Below are positions 8,240-20,910 of a stretch of DNA of 21,243 nt, in pieces. This DNA comes from Microbotryum silenes-acaulis. Its lineage: Eukaryota; Basidiomycota; Microbotryomycetes; Microbotryales; Microbotryaceae. Every line of letters begins with the position of its first letter. Position 1 is the stretch's first letter. Under the pieces are notes generated by a model that saw only the letters and a list, made by a program, of their open reading frames with translations, was not told the origin of the DNA and made no database searches. The position numbers were made by a program, and so were the translations under genes. Location of the stretch: assembly GCA_003665825.1 (NCBI GenBank), contig QPFY01000072.1, positions 1-21,243 of the forward strand, given 5' to 3'.

Positions 8240-11200
8240 CCCCCCCCCACGCGAACGCGAGGTAGACTTGAGCCGTGGGTGCCGCGTCCGGAGGCCTAGA
8301 GCATAGCAATGTATACCAAAAATCTTGGGACCCAGCGCTTTGGTGAATAGGTCCGCAACCATGTCCGCTGTGCCAACGTGTGAGAGGGAGATATCGCCTC
8401 GGTTGACCATGTCGCGGACAAAATGCTCGCGGAGGCGTATGTGTCGAGTGCCGGAGGTGCGAACGGGGTCGTGAGCGACGGCGGCCGCGGCCTCGTTGTC
8501 GGTGAAGATGTGAGCTGCATCGATCGGGCGAACGTGGAGCTCGGAGAGGAGTTGCGTAAGGTAAATCGCTTCCTTACCAGCGTGCGACAAGGCGAGGTAT
8601 TCGGCATCAGTGGTGGAATCCGCCACCCGAGTCTGACGCTTCGATGACCAAGAGACGGCGGAGCCGGCCAAGTAAAAGACGAAGCCCATTGTGGAGATGG
8701 ACGTGTCGACGCAGGCACCCCAGTTCGCATCGGAATACCCAACCACACCCGTAACTTTGGCTGGACCGCGGGCGTAGAGTAGCTCATCGCGGTACGTGGC
8801 GCGAAGGTAGCGAAGGACGTGTTTGACGGCAATCCAATGACGGCGGCCAGGGTTGTTGGCGAACCGGGACAAGTACGAGACGGCGAAGGCAATGTCGGGT
8901 CGAGTGCCAAGGGAAATGTACAGGAGGGAGCCAATGGCTTGTAGGTACCACGATCGAATGCGCTCCGTTCCTTGACCCGGAACTGCCGTGAGCGAGAGGC
9001 CGGGCGTCATTGGCACCGTAGCGCCGCGTGTCGTGGTGTCGAAGTGAAACCGGGCGAGCACGTCCATGATGTAGCGTTCCTGGGATAGGGCAATGGAGCC
9101 GTCGTCCAGGCGGCGGATTTGGATGCCGAGGATGTATTCCGCGGGGCCGAGTCGTTTGACGCCGTATCGTTGTTCGAGGCCGGAGATGACGCGTTCGATC
9201 TCGTCGAGGGCGGGGCTGACAATGAGGAGATCGTCGACATACAAGGCGATATAATGGGGCCGTTGCTGATCATCAATGTGAGAGTAAATGCAGTGATCAG
9301 TGCCCGTTGCCTTGTACCCGAGACTCCTGAGTGATGTGTCAATGTGGCGATTCCAGATGCGACCGGCCTGCTTGAGACCGTAGATTGAGCGCCGCAGGCG
9401 GAGAATCTTATCACTTGGGAAGTCGAAACCTCGTGGCGTCGTCATCCAGATATCGTGATCGAGCTCGCCGTGGAGGTAAGCCTTGTCGATGTCGGCCTGA
9501 TGAACGTGGTAACCATTGGCAGCGGCGAGGGCAAGGAGGCAGCGAATGGAGGAGAACCGGGCGACGGGTGCGAAAGTCTCCGAGAAGTCGATGCCGTCGC
9601 GTTGTCGGTTACCTTGCGCTACGAGACGTGCCTTGTGCCCCGTGACTTCGCCGCGTGCGTCGCGTTTGGTCTTCCAGACGAACTTGGAGGTGACGATAGT
9701 GGCGCCCGGTGGTACGGAGGATCGAGGCTCGATGGTGAACACCTTGAAGTTGTCGCGCATGGCGGTGAACTCGGCGGCGGCAGCCTGAGCCCAGATGTCG
9801 TGCTCGTCGCTGGACATTGCTTCGCGCCAGGTCTGAGGATCGCTAGTAATCGACTTGACGGGCTCGATGGCGTCGAGGGTGGGGTCGTCGTCGTCTGTGG
9901 CGATGAAGGCGCGGTGGTGGCGAGAGAGGAAATCGATCTCATCAGGGGAGTCGTCATCGGAGGGCTGTTCAGCGGGGGCAATGGCGGGTGCGGGCGTCAC
10001 CAGGGTGTCGTCGTCGGATCGATGTACGTCCATCAGGTTGAGGCGAACCGCGGTGTTGGAGTTGAGGAGGTCAAGCGGGTCGTCCGAGTCATCGAGGGAC
10101 GGTCCTCCGGCCGAGGACGTGGCGGGCGACGAAAGCGGGACAAGCGACGGGGACGGCGAGGGGCTGATATCTGTAGAATTAAGTAAGGATCCGCCAGTGT
10201 ACCCTGGGGCCACGTCAACGGCGCTCATGGCAGAATCATCAAGAGAGGATGAGACGTCCATGTGCGCCGACCTTACTAGTGGGGTCCTCGTCTTGACGGC
10301 GGGGGCGGGCGTGTCGGCGGGAATGACGAACTGGCGTTCGGTGTTGTCCACATCGACGGGCGTGTTGATTGGGAGGCCGGGGAAGTCGTCGTCGAGGAAG
10401 GTGGCATTTCGGCCAATCACAACCTTGTTGGTATAATGGTCGAAGAAACGGAAAGCCTTGGAGGCGAGGTCGTAACCGGTGAAGATCACGCGCGCGGCCT
10501 TGGGGTCGAGCTTGCTGCGAAGGTCCGGCGCGACCGTGAGCCAGGCCGCGCAGCCGAACGGGTGGAGGGCGGTGGTGGTGGTGCGTCGGCCGTTCCAAAC
10601 GGATTCTGGAGTCTGTTTGGCCAAAGCTGAGTGTGAGCACCTGTTTTTGCAATAAACGAAGTACGCAGCCGCTTCATCCCAAAAGGTGGCCGGCAGATGG
10701 GAGTCAGCAAGGAGGGCGAGGATGCCCTCGACAATGGAGAGATTGACACGTTCGGCACGACCGTTTTGCTGAGGTGTGTAGGGGATAGAGTATTGACGAC
10801 GAATGCCCCTGGACTTGCAGAACTCCGTGAATGCGTTCGATCGGTACTCCCCGCCGTTGTCAGTGCGAAGGGTTTTTAAACGCGCGTTCGTCTCTAACTC
10901 CACTTCGGCGAGCCAAGTCTGGAAGGTCGGGAAGACGTCGCTTTTGTGATCGATCGCGTATGCCCAGAGTTTGCGAGAGTGGTCGTCAAGAAATGTGACA
11001 AGGTAGCGCTTCCCGGTCAAGGACGGAGTGGGGAACGAAAGGACATCGCTGTGCACGAGGCCGAGTCTCTCGGGGGAATGCGACTCAGAGTCGGGAAAAG
11101 GAAGACGGTGGCCTTTGGAACCAAGGCAAGCATTGCAAACAAACTCCTCTACGTCTTTGTCACTGTACCCGGCCCCAAACCCGTCCAGCAAACCTGCGGC

Positions 11201-12715
11201 GATCATCTTCTGTATAGAGGATGGGGCAAGATGGCCGAGGCAGCGGTGAAGGGTAAGCAGGGGCACGGTAGACTCAGAACGCGAGAGAAGGGCAAGCTGC
11301 TGACACTTGGTGTGATCCGCGTCCAAAAGGTAGAGACCGTCGTTAACCCTGGTACCGTGAGCAATGGCCTGGCCGTCCTTGGCGATGTCGATGCCGTCGC
11401 TGGTGAAGGCGAGTCGAACGCGGTCGGTGTCGCAGAGGCGAGAAACAGAGAGGAGGTTGACGTGGAGGCCCGGCGTGTGCAGAACGCCACGCAGCGTGAT
11501 CGGATGTCCGGTCTTGGCAACGAACGCTACGTCCCCCATACCAATGGCCGTGATACCGCCGGCGATGCCGCCGATCTTGGTGTGCGCCGTCTGGCGATAA
11601 GCCGTGAATAGAGAGCGATCGGCGACCATGTGTGCCGTGGCGCCCGAGTCGACTACAAAGGCGTCAGTCGGGAGTTGCCGGCGAGCGAACAGGCAGGAGG
11701 CGAAATAGCCGATGTTAGGCTGTTGAGCGGCGGGGAGAGACGTGTCGTCCTGGTTGTCGTCGCCGGTGTGTTTCTGTTCGCCCCGGTGCTTGCAGTCGAG
11801 GGCCCAGTGACCTTTCTTGTGGCAGCGGCGGCAGGGGCCGGCGGGCGGGTGTGTCGCCCGTGAGGTGCAGTCGCGCAGACGGTGGCCGGGGGCGCGGCAG
11901 GCGGGACAAGGGGAGGCGGTGGCGAGCATGGCCGAGTGCGATGACGAGAGTCCCGCCGAGCGAAGCTGGATGCGAATGCGATCCGTCAGCGTCGTGAGTT
12001 CCGGGAGGTCGCGTTGGTTGCGCTGCTCGTCCGTGAACGTGAGTCGGAAGCTGTCGAGGCAGGGTGGGACCATGGCGAGCACGTGAGTGGCGAGCACGTC
12101 GTTGAGCGAGGTTTTGGCGTCGCGGATTTCCTGCGCGATCGACATGTATTCACGGAGCCACGTGTCGTACGCCTCGACGGAGGCAGGCATCTTCCTGAAG
12201 TCCCAAAGGCGGGCGAACAACTCGAGGGTACGAGTGGCGTCGTCCGGTGCGAAACGAGCCTTGAGTGCGGCGAAGATGCGTGGTGCCGACAGGTCGTCGC
12301 TGGGGATGGTGTCGAGGGTGGCTGAGACGTCGGCTGAGTCGATCGAGCCAACGATGATTTCACGCGCGGCGTCGTCACGGGCGGCAAGCTGGTCGGCCGT
12401 CCACGTCGGGGGAATGACACCGTCAAGAACGTAACCACGGGCTTGATTTGGAAGCGCGAGACGGAGTTGACGTAACCAGTTTGTAAACGACTTAGGGCCG
12501 TCAAGGCGAGCGTGCTTGGGGAACACGACTTTTGATGCGGTGGCGGTGTTTGCCTGCGTGGCAGTGACGGGCGGGGAGGCGGCGGCGGCGGCAGGGGGCT
12601 GTGAGGCCTGTAGAGCGGCAAGCTGTGCCTGTAGCGTGGCGATTTGCACGCTGATCGAAGGGTCAGGGGAGCTGATGTCCCTGGGGGGCGAAGGCGGGGC
12701 GGGGGAGCTGTCCAT
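7997..12715 (-). CDS. gag-pol: D Gag-Pol polyprotein, full length
   Basis: Single frame of 1,572 codons; the first 1,492 are element-internal and the last 80 read through the LTR. Start chosen at ATG 12715 ([16 protein letters not shown]), conserved in X. Domains: copia Gag core about 65-255; two CCHC knuckles, C270-C273-H278-C283 and C295-C298-H303-C308; aspartic protease DSGAT 356-360; integrase zinc finger H490-H495-C527-C530; integrase triad D557, D619, E655 (35 between the last two); Asp/Ser-rich linker about 800-955; RT about 985-1230 with QADIDKAY and YVDD (1159-1162); RNase H D1329, E1372, D1406; terminal ADLFTK. Catalytic residues look complete, so D could make particles, reverse-transcribe and integrate. 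Gag and Pol lie in one frame with no visible frameshift site. The 9-G tract, and so the LTR-encoded tail of 13-residue repeats, may be an error; B and C have 8 G and stop 12 codons into the LTR. Confidence 0.93.
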   Translation of the reverse strand: MDSSPAPPSPPRDISSPDPSISVQIATLQAQLAALQASQPPAAAAASPPVTATQANTATASKVVFPKHARLDGPKSFTNWLRQLRLALPNQARGYVLDGVIPPTWTADQLAARDDAAREIIVGSIDSADVSATLDTIPSDDLSAPRIFAALKARFAPDDATRTLELFARLWDFRKMPASVEAYDTWLREYMSIAQEIRDAKTSLNDVLATHVLAMVPPCLDSFRLTFTDEQRNQRDLPELTTLTDRIRIQLRSAGLSSSHSAMLATASPCPACRAPGHRLRDCTSRATHPPAGPCRRCHKKGHWALDCKHRGEQKHTGDDNQDDTSLPAAQQPNIGYFASCLFARRQLPTDAFVVDSGATAHMVADRSLFTAYRQTAHTKIGGIAGGITAIGMGDVAFVAKTGHPITLRGVLHTPGLHVNLLSVSRLCDTDRVRLAFTSDGIDIAKDGQAIAHGTRVNDGLYLLDADHTKCQQLALLSRSESTVPLLTLHRCLGHLAPSSIQKMIAAGLLDGFGAGYSDKDVEEFVCNACLGSKGHRLPFPDSESHSPERLGLVHSDVLSFPTPSLTGKRYLVTFLDDHSRKLWAYAIDHKSDVFPTFQTWLAEVELETNARLKTLRTDNGGEYRSNAFTEFCKSRGIRRQYSIPYTPQQNGRAERVNLSIVEGILALLADSHLPATFWDEAAAYFVYCKNRCSHSALAKQTPESVWNGRRTTTTALHPFGCAAWLTVAPDLRSKLDPKAARVIFTGYDLASKAFRFFDHYTNKVVIGRNATFLDDDFPGLPINTPVDVDNTERQFVIPADTPAPAVKTRTPLVRSAHMDVSSSLDDSAMSAVDVAPGYTGGSLLNSTDISPSPSPSLVPLSSPATSSAGGPSLDDSDDPLDLLNSNTAVRLNLMDVHRSDDDTLVTPAPAIAPAEQPSDDDSPDEIDFLSRHHRAFIATDDDDPTLDAIEPVKSITSDPQTWREAMSSDEHDIWAQAAAAEFTAMRDNFKVFTIEPRSSVPPGATIVTSKFVWKTKRDARGEVTGHKARLVAQGNRQRDGIDFSETFAPVARFSSIRCLLALAAANGYHVHQADIDKAYLHGELDHDIWMTTPRGFDFPSDKILRLRRSIYGLKQAGRIWNRHIDTSLRSLGYKATGTDHCIYSHIDDQQRPHYIALYVDDLLIVSPALDEIERVISGLEQRYGVKRLGPAEYILGIQIRRLDDGSIALSQERYIMDVLARFHFDTTTRGATVPMTPGLSLTAVPGQGTERIRSWYLQAIGSLLYISLGTRPDIAFAVSYLSRFANNPGRRHWIAVKHVLRYLRATYRDELLYARGPAKVTGVVGYSDANWGACVDTSISTMGFVFYLAGSAVSWSSKRQTRVADSTTDAEYLALSHAGKEAIYLTQLLSELHVRPIDAAHIFTDNEAAAAVAHDPVRTSGTRHIRLREHFVRDMVNRGDISLSHVGTADMVADLFTKALGPKIFGIHCYALGLRTRHPRLKSTSRSRGGGCEESTLRSGQDLGARSEPGASAQDLGARSEPGASAQDLGARSEPGTLAQPRGSLAEDLGRAAPLLLDSYSSLLAITTSLT
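8240..8248 (-). promoter_or_regulatory. D polypurine tract (9 G)
   Basis: Nine G on the minus strand against the LTR start, one more than in B and C. The extra base puts the pol frame into an open frame across the LTR. Confidence 0.75.
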
Positions 12716-12786
12716 GCTGCGATGGTGCGATGGGCTGGGGCGGCTCGAGTGGCTGGGCTCGAGGGAAAAATTTCAAGCGGCGGGGC

Positions 12787-12809
12787 TGGTAGCTCGTGGG
12801 CTTATAACC
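12787..12809 (-). promoter_or_regulatory. D primer-binding site, tRNA-Ile(UAU) half
   Basis: Plus strand reads TGGTAGCTCGTGGGCTTATA, then ACC, ending at the LTR edge. This is the sense sequence of an anticodon arm with UAU in the loop. Confidence 0.7.
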
Positions 12810-13137
12810 TATTCGATCAACTCTACTACGTCAGCGATGTAGTTATAGCCAAGAGTGATGAATATCATTTCAACATACCTATTCGATCAACTCTACTACG
12901 TCAGCGATGTAGTTATAGCCAAGAGTGATGAATAGGAATCTAACAGTAAGGGAGCCGCGCGCCCAAGTCCTCAGCCAGCGAGCCTCGGGGCTGAGCCAAT
13001 GTGCCAGGCTCGCTGCGCGCGCCTAAGTCCTGGGCCGATGCGCCCGGCTCGCTCCGCGCGCCTAAGTCCTGGGCCGATGCGCCCGGCTCGCTCCGCGCGC
13101 CTAAGTCCTGACCCGAGCGGAGAGTGGATTCCTCACA
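12810..13137 (-). repeat. LTR shared by D (5') and C (3')
   Basis: One 328-bp LTR has the D primer site on its left and the C polypurine tract on its right, giving LTR-D-LTR-C-LTR with no host sequence between. It lacks one C of a run (near 12962) compared with the other LTRs. Such sharing is expected after LTR-LTR recombination, or integration of a tandem cDNA. Confidence 0.93.
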
Positions 13138-14714
13138 CCCCCCCCACGCGAACGCGAGGTAGACTTGAGCCGTGGGTGCCGCGTCCGGAGGCCTAGAGCA
13201 TAGCAATGTATACCAAAAATCTTGGGACCCAGCGCTTTGGTGAATAGGTCCGCAACCATGTCCGCTGTGCCAACGTGTGAGAGGGAGATATCGCCTCGGT
13301 TGACCATGTCGCGGACAAAATGCTCGCGGAGGCGTATGTGTCGAGTGCCGGAGGTGCGAACGGGGTCGTGAGCGACGGCGGCCGCGGCCTCGTTGTCGGT
13401 GAAGATGTGAGCTGCATCGATCGGGCGAACGTGGAGCTCGGAGAGGAGTTGCGTAAGGTAAATCGCTTCCTTACCAGCGTGCGACAAGGCGAGGTATTCG
13501 GCATCAGTGGTGGAATCCGCCACCCGAGTCTGACGCTTCGATGACCAAGAGACGGCGGAGCCGGCCAAGTAAAAGACGAAGCCCATTGTGGAGATGGACG
13601 TGTCGACGCAGGCACCCCAGTTCGCATCGGAATACCCAACCACACCCGTAACTTTGGCTGGACCGCGGGCGTAGAGTAGCTCATCGCGGTACGTGGCGCG
13701 AAGGTAGCGAAGGACGTGTTTGACGGCAATCCAATGACGGCGGCCAGGGTTGTTGGCGAACCGGGACAAGTACGAGACGGCGAAGGCAATGTCGGGTCGA
13801 GTGCCAAGGGAAATGTACAGGAGGGAGCCAATGGCTTGTAGGTACCACGATCGAATGCGCTCCGTTCCTTGACCCGGAACTGCCGTGAGCGAGAGGCCGG
13901 GCGTCATTGGCACCGTAGCGCCGCGTGTCGTGGTGTCGAAGTGAAACCGGGCGAGCACGTCCATGATGTAGCGTTCCTGGGATAGGGCAATGGAGCCGTC
14001 GTCCAGGCGGCGGATTTGGATGCCGAGGATGTATTCCGCGGGGCCGAGTCGTTTGACGCCGTATCGTTGTTCGAGGCCGGAGATGACGCGTTCGATCTCG
14101 TCGAGGGCGGGGCTGACAATGAGGAGATCGTCGACATACAAGGCGATATAATGGGGCCGTTGCTGATCATCAATGTGAGAGTAAATGCAGTGATCAGTGC
14201 CCGTTGCCTTGTACCCGAGACTCCTGAGTGATGTGTCAATGTGGCGATTCCAGATGCGACCGGCCTGCTTGAGACCGTAGATTGAGCGCCGCAGGCGGAG
14301 AATCTTATCACTTGGGAAGTCGAAACCTCGTGGCGTCGTCATCCAGATATCGTGATCGAGCTCGCCGTGGAGGTAAGCCTTGTCGATGTCGGCCTGATGA
14401 ACGTGGTAACCATTGGCAGCGGCGAGGGCAAGGAGGCAGCGAATGGAGGAGAACCGGGCGACGGGTGCGAAAGTCTCCGAGAAGTCGATGCCGTCGCGTT
14501 GTCGGTTACCTTGCGCTACGAGACGTGCCTTGTGCCCCGTGACTTCGCCGCGTGCGTCGCGTTTGGTCTTCCAGACGAACTTGGAGGTGACGATAGTGGC
14601 GCCCGGTGGTACGGAGGATCGAGGCTCGATGGTGAACACCTTGAAGTCGTCGCGCATGGCGGTGAACTCGGCGGCGGCAGCCTGAGCCCAGATGTCGTGC
14701 TCGTCGCTGGACAT
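13101..14714 (-). CDS. C RT-RNase H frame
   Basis: A 537-codon open piece of the C polyprotein, starting at an internal Met ([11 protein letters not shown]) and running 12 codons into the shared LTR, as in B. It holds RT ([12 protein letters not shown]) and RNase H ([17 protein letters not shown]) and the ADLFTK end. It has Asp at the residue where D has Asn. Upstream it is separated from integrase by indels at about 14870 and 15041-15057. It is not a gene by itself; it is the undamaged C-terminal third of Gag-Pol. Confidence 0.85.
   Translation of the reverse strand: MSSDEHDIWAQAAAAEFTAMRDDFKVFTIEPRSSVPPGATIVTSKFVWKTKRDARGEVTGHKARLVAQGNRQRDGIDFSETFAPVARFSSIRCLLALAAANGYHVHQADIDKAYLHGELDHDIWMTTPRGFDFPSDKILRLRRSIYGLKQAGRIWNRHIDTSLRSLGYKATGTDHCIYSHIDDQQRPHYIALYVDDLLIVSPALDEIERVISGLEQRYGVKRLGPAEYILGIQIRRLDDGSIALSQERYIMDVLARFHFDTTTRGATVPMTPGLSLTAVPGQGTERIRSWYLQAIGSLLYISLGTRPDIAFAVSYLSRFANNPGRRHWIAVKHVLRYLRATYRDELLYARGPAKVTGVVGYSDANWGACVDTSISTMGFVFYLAGSAVSWSSKRQTRVADSTTDAEYLALSHAGKEAIYLTQLLSELHVRPIDAAHIFTDNEAAAAVAHDPVRTSGTRHIRLREHFVRDMVNRGDISLSHVGTADMVADLFTKALGPKIFGIHCYALGLRTRHPRLKSTSRSRGGGVRNPLSARVRT
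13138..13145 (-). promoter_or_regulatory. C polypurine tract (8 G)
   Basis: Eight G on the minus strand next to the shared LTR start. Confidence 0.78.
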
Positions 14715-14984
14715 TGCTTCGCGCCAGGTCTGAGGATCGCTAGTAATCGACTTGACGGGCTCGATGGCGTCGAGGGTGGGGTCGTCGTCGTCTGTGGCGA
14801 TGAAGGCGCGGTGGTGGCGAGAGAGGAAATCGATCTCATCAGGGGAGTCGTCATCGGAGGGCTGTTCAGCGGGGCAATGGCGGGTGCGGGCGTCACCAGG
14901 GTGTCGTCGTCGGATCGATGTACGTCCATCAGGTTGAGGCGAACCGCGGTGTTGGAGTTGAGGAGGTCAAGCGGGTCGTCCGAG

Positions 14985-15914
14985 TCATCGAGGGACGGTC
15001 CTCCGGCCGAGGACGTGGCGGGCGACGAAAGCGGGACAAGCGACGGGACGGCGAGGGCTGATATCTGTAGAATTAAGTAAGGATCCGCCAGTGTACCCTG
15101 GGGCCACGTCAACGGCGCTCATGGCAGAATCATCAAGAGAGGATGAGACGTCCATGTGCGCCGACCTTACTAGTGGGGTCCTCGTCTTGACGGCGGGGGC
15201 GGGCGTGTCGGCGGGAATGACGAACTGGCGTTCGGTGTTGTCCACATCGACGGGCGTGTTGATTGGGAGGCCGGGGAAGTCGTCGTCGAGGAAGGTGGCA
15301 TTTCGGCCAATCACAACCTTGTTGGTATAATGGTCGAAGAAACGGAAAGCCTTGGAGGCGAGGTCGTAACCGGTGAAGATCACGCGCGCGGCCTTGGGGT
15401 CGAGCTTGCTGCGAAGGTCCGGCGCGACCGTGAGCCAGGCCGCGCAGCCGAACGGGTGGAGGGCGGTGGTGGTGGTGCGTCGGCCGTTCCAAACGGATTC
15501 TGGAGTCTGTTTGGCCAAAGCTGAGTGTGAGCACCTGTTTTTGCAATAAACGAAGTACGCAGCCGCTTCATCCCAAAAGGTGGCCGGCAGATGGGAGTCA
15601 GCAAGGAGGGCGAGGATGCCCTCGACAATGGAGAGATTGACACGTTCGGCACGACCGTTTTGCTGAGGTGTGTAGGGGATAGAGTATTGACGACGAATGC
15701 CCCTGGACTTGCAGAACTCCGTGAATGCGTTCGATCGGTACTCCCCGCCGTTGTCAGTGCGAAGGGTTTTTAAACGCGCGTTCGTCTCTAACTCCACTTC
15801 GGCGAGCCAAGTCTGGAAGGTCGGGAAGACGTCGCTTTTGTGATCGATCGCGTATGCCCAGAGTTTGCGAGAGTGGTCGTCAAGAAATGTGACAAGGTAG
15901 CGCTTCCCGGTCAA
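14985..15914 (-). CDS. C integrase core frame
   Basis: A 309-codon open piece containing the second and third catalytic acids of integrase (RTDNGGEY and NGRAE) and the [10 protein letters not shown] region. The codon run begins at an internal Met created by a base loss near 15919. It leaves frame at about 15055, after LLNSTDISP. It corresponds to D residues of about 567-850. Confidence 0.8.
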   Translation of the reverse strand: MTGKRYLVTFLDDHSRKLWAYAIDHKSDVFPTFQTWLAEVELETNARLKTLRTDNGGEYRSNAFTEFCKSRGIRRQYSIPYTPQQNGRAERVNLSIVEGILALLADSHLPATFWDEAAAYFVYCKNRCSHSALAKQTPESVWNGRRTTTTALHPFGCAAWLTVAPDLRSKLDPKAARVIFTGYDLASKAFRFFDHYTNKVVIGRNATFLDDDFPGLPINTPVDVDNTERQFVIPADTPAPAVKTRTPLVRSAHMDVSSSLDDSAMSAVDVAPGYTGGSLLNSTDISPRRPVACPAFVARHVLGRRTVPR

Positions 15915-17669
15915 GGACGAGTGGGGAACGAAAGGACATCGCTGTGCACGAGGCCGAGTCTCTCGGGGGAATGCGACTCAGAGTCCGGGAAAAGGAAGAC
16001 GGTGGCCTTTGGAACCAAGGCAAGCATTGCAAACAAACTCCTCTACGTCTTTGTCACTGTACCCGGCCCCAAACCCGTCCAGCAAACCTGCGGCGATCAT
16101 CTTCTGTATAGAGGATGGGGCAAGATGGCCGAGGCAGCGGTGAAGGGTAAGCAGGGGCACGGTAGACTCAGAACGCGAGAGAAGGCAAGCTGCTGACACT
16201 TGGTGTGATCCGCGTCCAAAAGGTAGAGACCGTCGTTAACCCTGGTACCGTGAGCAATGGCCTGGCCGTCCTTGGCGATGTCGATGCCGGTCGCTGGTGA
16301 AGGCGAGTCGAACGCGGTCGGTGTCGCAGAGGCGAGAAACAGAGAGGAGGTTGACGTGGAGGCCCGGCGTGTGCAGAACGCCACGCAGCGTGATCGGATG
16401 TCCGGTCTTGGCAACGAACGCTACGTCCCCATACCAATGGCCGTGATACCGCCGGCGATGCCGCCGATCTTGGTGTGCGCCGTCTGGCGATAAGCCGTGA
16501 ATAGAGAGCGATCGGCGACCATGTGTGCCGTGGCGCCCGAGTCGACTACAAAGGCGTCAGTCGGGAGTTGCCGGCGAGCGAAACAGGCAGGAGGCGAAAT
16601 AGCCGATGTTAGGCTGTTGAGCGGCGGGGAGAGACGTGTCGTCCTGGTTGTCGTCGCCGGTGTGTTTCTGTTCGCCCCGGTGCTTGCAGTCGAGGGCCCA
16701 GTGACCTTTCTTGTGGCAGCGGCGGCAGGGCCGGCGGGCGGGTGTGTCGCCCGTGAGGTGCAGTCGCGCAGACGGTGGCCGGGGGCGCGGCAGGCGGGAC
16801 AAGGGAGGCGGTGGCGAGCATGGCCGAGTGTGATGACGAGAGTCCCGCCGAGCGAAGCTGGATGCGAATGCGATCCGTCAGCGTCGTGAGTTCCGGGAGG
16901 TCGCGTTGGTTGCGCTGCTCGTCCGTGAACGTGAGTCGGAAGCTGTCGAGGCAGGGTGGGACCATGGCGAGCACGTGAGTGGCGAGCACGTCGTTGAGCG
17001 AGGTTTTGGCGTCGCGGATTTCCTGCGCGATCGACATGTATTCACGGAGCCACGTGTCGTACGCCTCGACGGAGGCAGGCATCTTCCTGAAGTCCCAAAG
17101 GCGGGCGAACAACTCGAGGGTACGAGTGGCGTCGTCCGGTGCGAAACGAGCCTTGAGTGCGGCGAAGATGCGTGGTGCCGACAGGTCGTCGCTGGGGATG
17201 GTGTCGAGGGTGGCTGAGACGTCGGCTGATCGATCGAGCCAACGATGATTTCACGCGCGGCGTCGTCACGGGCGGCAAGCTGGTCGGCCGTCCACGTCGG
17301 GGAATGACACCGTCAAGAACGTAACCACGGGCTTGATTTGGAAGCGCGAGACGGAGTTGACGTAACCAGTTTGTAAACGACTTAGGGCCGTCAAGGCGAG
17401 CGTGCTTGGGGAACACGACTTTTGATGCGGTGCGGTGTTTGCCTGCGTGGCAGTGACGGCGGGGAGGCGGCGGCGGCGGCAGGGGGCTGTGAGGCCTGTA
17501 GAGCGGCAAGCTGTGCCTGTAGCGTGGCGATTTGCACGCTGATCGAAGGTCAGGGAGCTGATGTCCCTGGGGGCGAAGGCGGGCGGGGGAGCTGTCCATG
17601 CTGCGATGGTGCGATGGGCTGGGCGGCTCGAGTGGCTGGGCTCGAGGGAAAAATTTCAAGCGGCGGGGC

Positions 17670-17692
17670 TGGTAGCTCGTGGGCTTATAACC
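17670..17692 (-). promoter_or_regulatory. C primer-binding site, tRNA-Ile(UAU) half
   Basis: Identical to the D primer site and adjacent to the LTR edge at 17693. Confidence 0.7.
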
Positions 17693-19389
<1,697 letters not shown>

Positions 19390-19925
19390 GCCTGGAGCAG
19401 TCCCTTCCTTTTTGTCTTAGCACCTTCCCCGGAGCTTGGTCCGCTCTTCTTGTTTTGTTGCCCTTCCTCTTCTTGTCGATCGTTTGGGAATTAAGTCCGT
19501 TATACTTGATTTCCTGCGAGCCTCTCGACCGACTCCCCTCCTCGGTTGATCCTCTGTCGACTGCCGCCGCAACAGCCGACGCTTCCTGAAATCCCACCCC
19601 TTGCACCAACGCGTGTAGACGACGTCATCCCTGCGGACGTCGCCTGTCACTTTTTTCAAGTTCGGCATTGCCGACAACGATCCGCACCTCTACAACCGCT
19701 TCGTCCCCCGCCCTGGACGAGCATTCACACCCACTCTCTGACCCTGAGTCGTCAGCCTCCTCTCCGTTGCCGAACTCATCCGCGACGAACGCGTCGCTGT
19801 CCTTCCCGACTTCTTTCACAGAGTCCGACGACGAACGCGTTTATCCTTCCTACCCTTTCCGCCAACCGTCTCGTGTTCGTCTTCGTTCGCCCCGTAATCG
19901 CCGACGGTTGAGCCACGAGATCGCC
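19390..19925 (+). other. Leader region of segment Y, right copy
   Basis: Same pyrimidine-rich stretch as 197-730, with no recognised gene or domain. The tRNA-3'-end-like CCCTTGCACCA lies at about 19598-19608. An open frame extends upstream of the Y ATG to a TTG at 19668, but there is no ATG in that part, so I start Y at 19926. Confidence 0.4.
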
Positions 19926-20540
19926 ATGGCCGACGAGCGCGACATTTCCCACGCCGCCGCCGATGATCGAGACGCTCCTCTCCGCGACGAAGACCCCGGG
20001 CGCGCGAAACCGCCTAAGTCCCCGCCACCACACGCGTACCACACCGCCACCGCCCTCTCATCCCTCGAAACCCGCCTCGAGGAATCCGAAGCACGTCGTA
20101 TCGACTCCGAGGAACGCGTTCAGCACTTGGAGAAGTTGGTGGAGAGTTTACTGAAAAGCTCACCTGAACCAGCTGTGGCGCGGGCCGGATTCTCTGAACC
20201 AGCCGCAGCTCGGGCCGGGGAGTTTACGCCGGTGAGATCGGTCCCCCTGGACGTCCCCCCGCACACATTTTTGGGACGTTCAGGCAATACCGCTGACCCC
20301 CTTGCTCGTACCCCTGGGGGGGAATCTTACAGCGCACGAAGGGACGGCCCTTCCCCGGCGGTGATTAGCTCTCGTTGGAGAGGGACATTACCCGACCGGG
20401 AAGGGCTCTGGACCGGGGATAACCCGGATAGGTTGGTCACTTTCACTACATTTGGGAAGTCGTACTTGTCTCTACTTTGCGACATTTCGACCACCGACCT
20501 TTTTGTGAGGAATCCACTCTCCGCTCGGCTCAGGACTTAG
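19926..20540 (+). CDS. Segment Y coiled-coil protein, possible gag N-terminus, truncated by X
   Basis: ATG at 19926 in GCCATGG context. 192 codons lie upstream of the X LTR, and 11 more LTR-derived residues precede a stop at 20538-20540. A probable coiled coil covers about residues 44-78 (LSSLETRLEESEARRIDSEE and onward), followed by a short duplicated motif (EPA-ARAGF/EF). A C-terminal stretch, GLWTGDNPDRLVTFTTFGKS then YLSLL, resembles the start of Ty3/gypsy-type Gag cores (F-G-P-L-F pattern). I do not recognise the family with certainty; a truncated host protein is the alternative. The X LTR cuts the frame inside that Gag-like stretch. This copy is open where the left copy is frameshifted, so it is the better version. 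Confidence 0.5.
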   Translation: MADERDISHAAADDRDAPLRDEDPGRAKPPKSPPPHAYHTATALSSLETRLEESEARRIDSEERVQHLEKLVESLLKSSPEPAVARAGFSEPAAARAGEFTPVRSVPLDVPPHTFLGRSGNTADPLARTPGGESYSARRDGPSPAVISSRWRGTLPDREGLWTGDNPDRLVTFTTFGKSYLSLLCDISTTDLFVRNPLSARLRT

Positions 20541-20818
20541 GCGCGCGGAGCGAGCCGGGCACATCGGCCCAGGACTTGGGCGCGCGGAGCGAGCCTGGGA
20601 CTTAGGCGCGCGCAGCGAGCCTGGCACATTGGCTCAGCCCCGAGGCTCCCTGGCTGAGGACTTGGGGCGCGCGCTCCCTTACTGTTAGCTTCCTATTCAT
20701 CACTCTTGGCTATAACTACATCGCTGACGTAGTAGAGTTGATCGAATAGGTATGTTGAAATGATATTCATCACTCTTGGCTATAACTACATCGCTGACGT
20801 AGTAGAGTTGATCGAATA
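20504..20818 (+). repeat. X 5' LTR, right copy (315 bp)
   Basis: Same 14-bp-shorter LTR as 1308-1622, with compensating one-base indels near 20673 and 20690. Confidence 0.92.
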
Positions 20819-20841
20819 GGTTATAAGCCCACGAGCTACCA
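20819..20841 (+). promoter_or_regulatory. X primer-binding site, right copy
   Basis: GGTTATAAGCCCACGAGC follows the LTR, without the base loss seen in the left copy. Confidence 0.68.
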
Positions 20842-20910
20842 GCCCCGCCGCTTGCATTTTCCCTCGAGCCCAGCCACTCGAGCCGCCCCAGCCCATCGCA
20901 CCATCGCAGC

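Larger units (their letters stand above)
7911..13137 (-). mobile_element. Family-1 copia element D, complete, apparently intact
   Basis: Bounded by LTRs at 7911-8239 (its 3' LTR) and 12810-13137 (its 5' LTR, shared with C). The internal region 8240-12809 holds a primer site, one long polyprotein frame and a polypurine tract. The two LTRs differ only by one C in a run. The left flank is X protease sequence ending TTCGT; there is no right flank because the internal part of C begins straight after the shared LTR, so no target duplication can pair. D and B form an inverted repeat of about 5 kb with a 423-bp spacer. Confidence 0.93.
13138..17599 (-). pseudogene. gag-pol: C Gag-Pol polyprotein, broken into several frames
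   Basis: Same protein as in D, from the conserved ATG at 17599. Indels relative to D are visible near 14870, 15045, 15055, 15919, 15984, 16186, 16290, 16430, 16581, 16728, 16803, 17229, 17300, 17432, 17459 and several between 17545 and 17595. Readable pieces include Gag core from MFARLWDF (17112) through LRSAGLSSS, the second zinc knuckle, the integrase zinc finger (about 15980-16135), integrase core, and RT-RNase H. The full Gag core is present, without the B deletion. Damage is almost purely single-base and homopolymer-type with virtually no substitutions. Sequencing error is therefore the likelier cause, and the real element may be intact. Confidence 0.85.

Noticed and set aside
9455..10186. 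Minus-to-plus mirrored 243-codon open frame, also present at 5213-5944 and partly at 14352-15080
   Set aside because: It is antisense to the integrase-RT region of D, B and C, appears only because the pol gene is GC-rich, and has no domain of its own.
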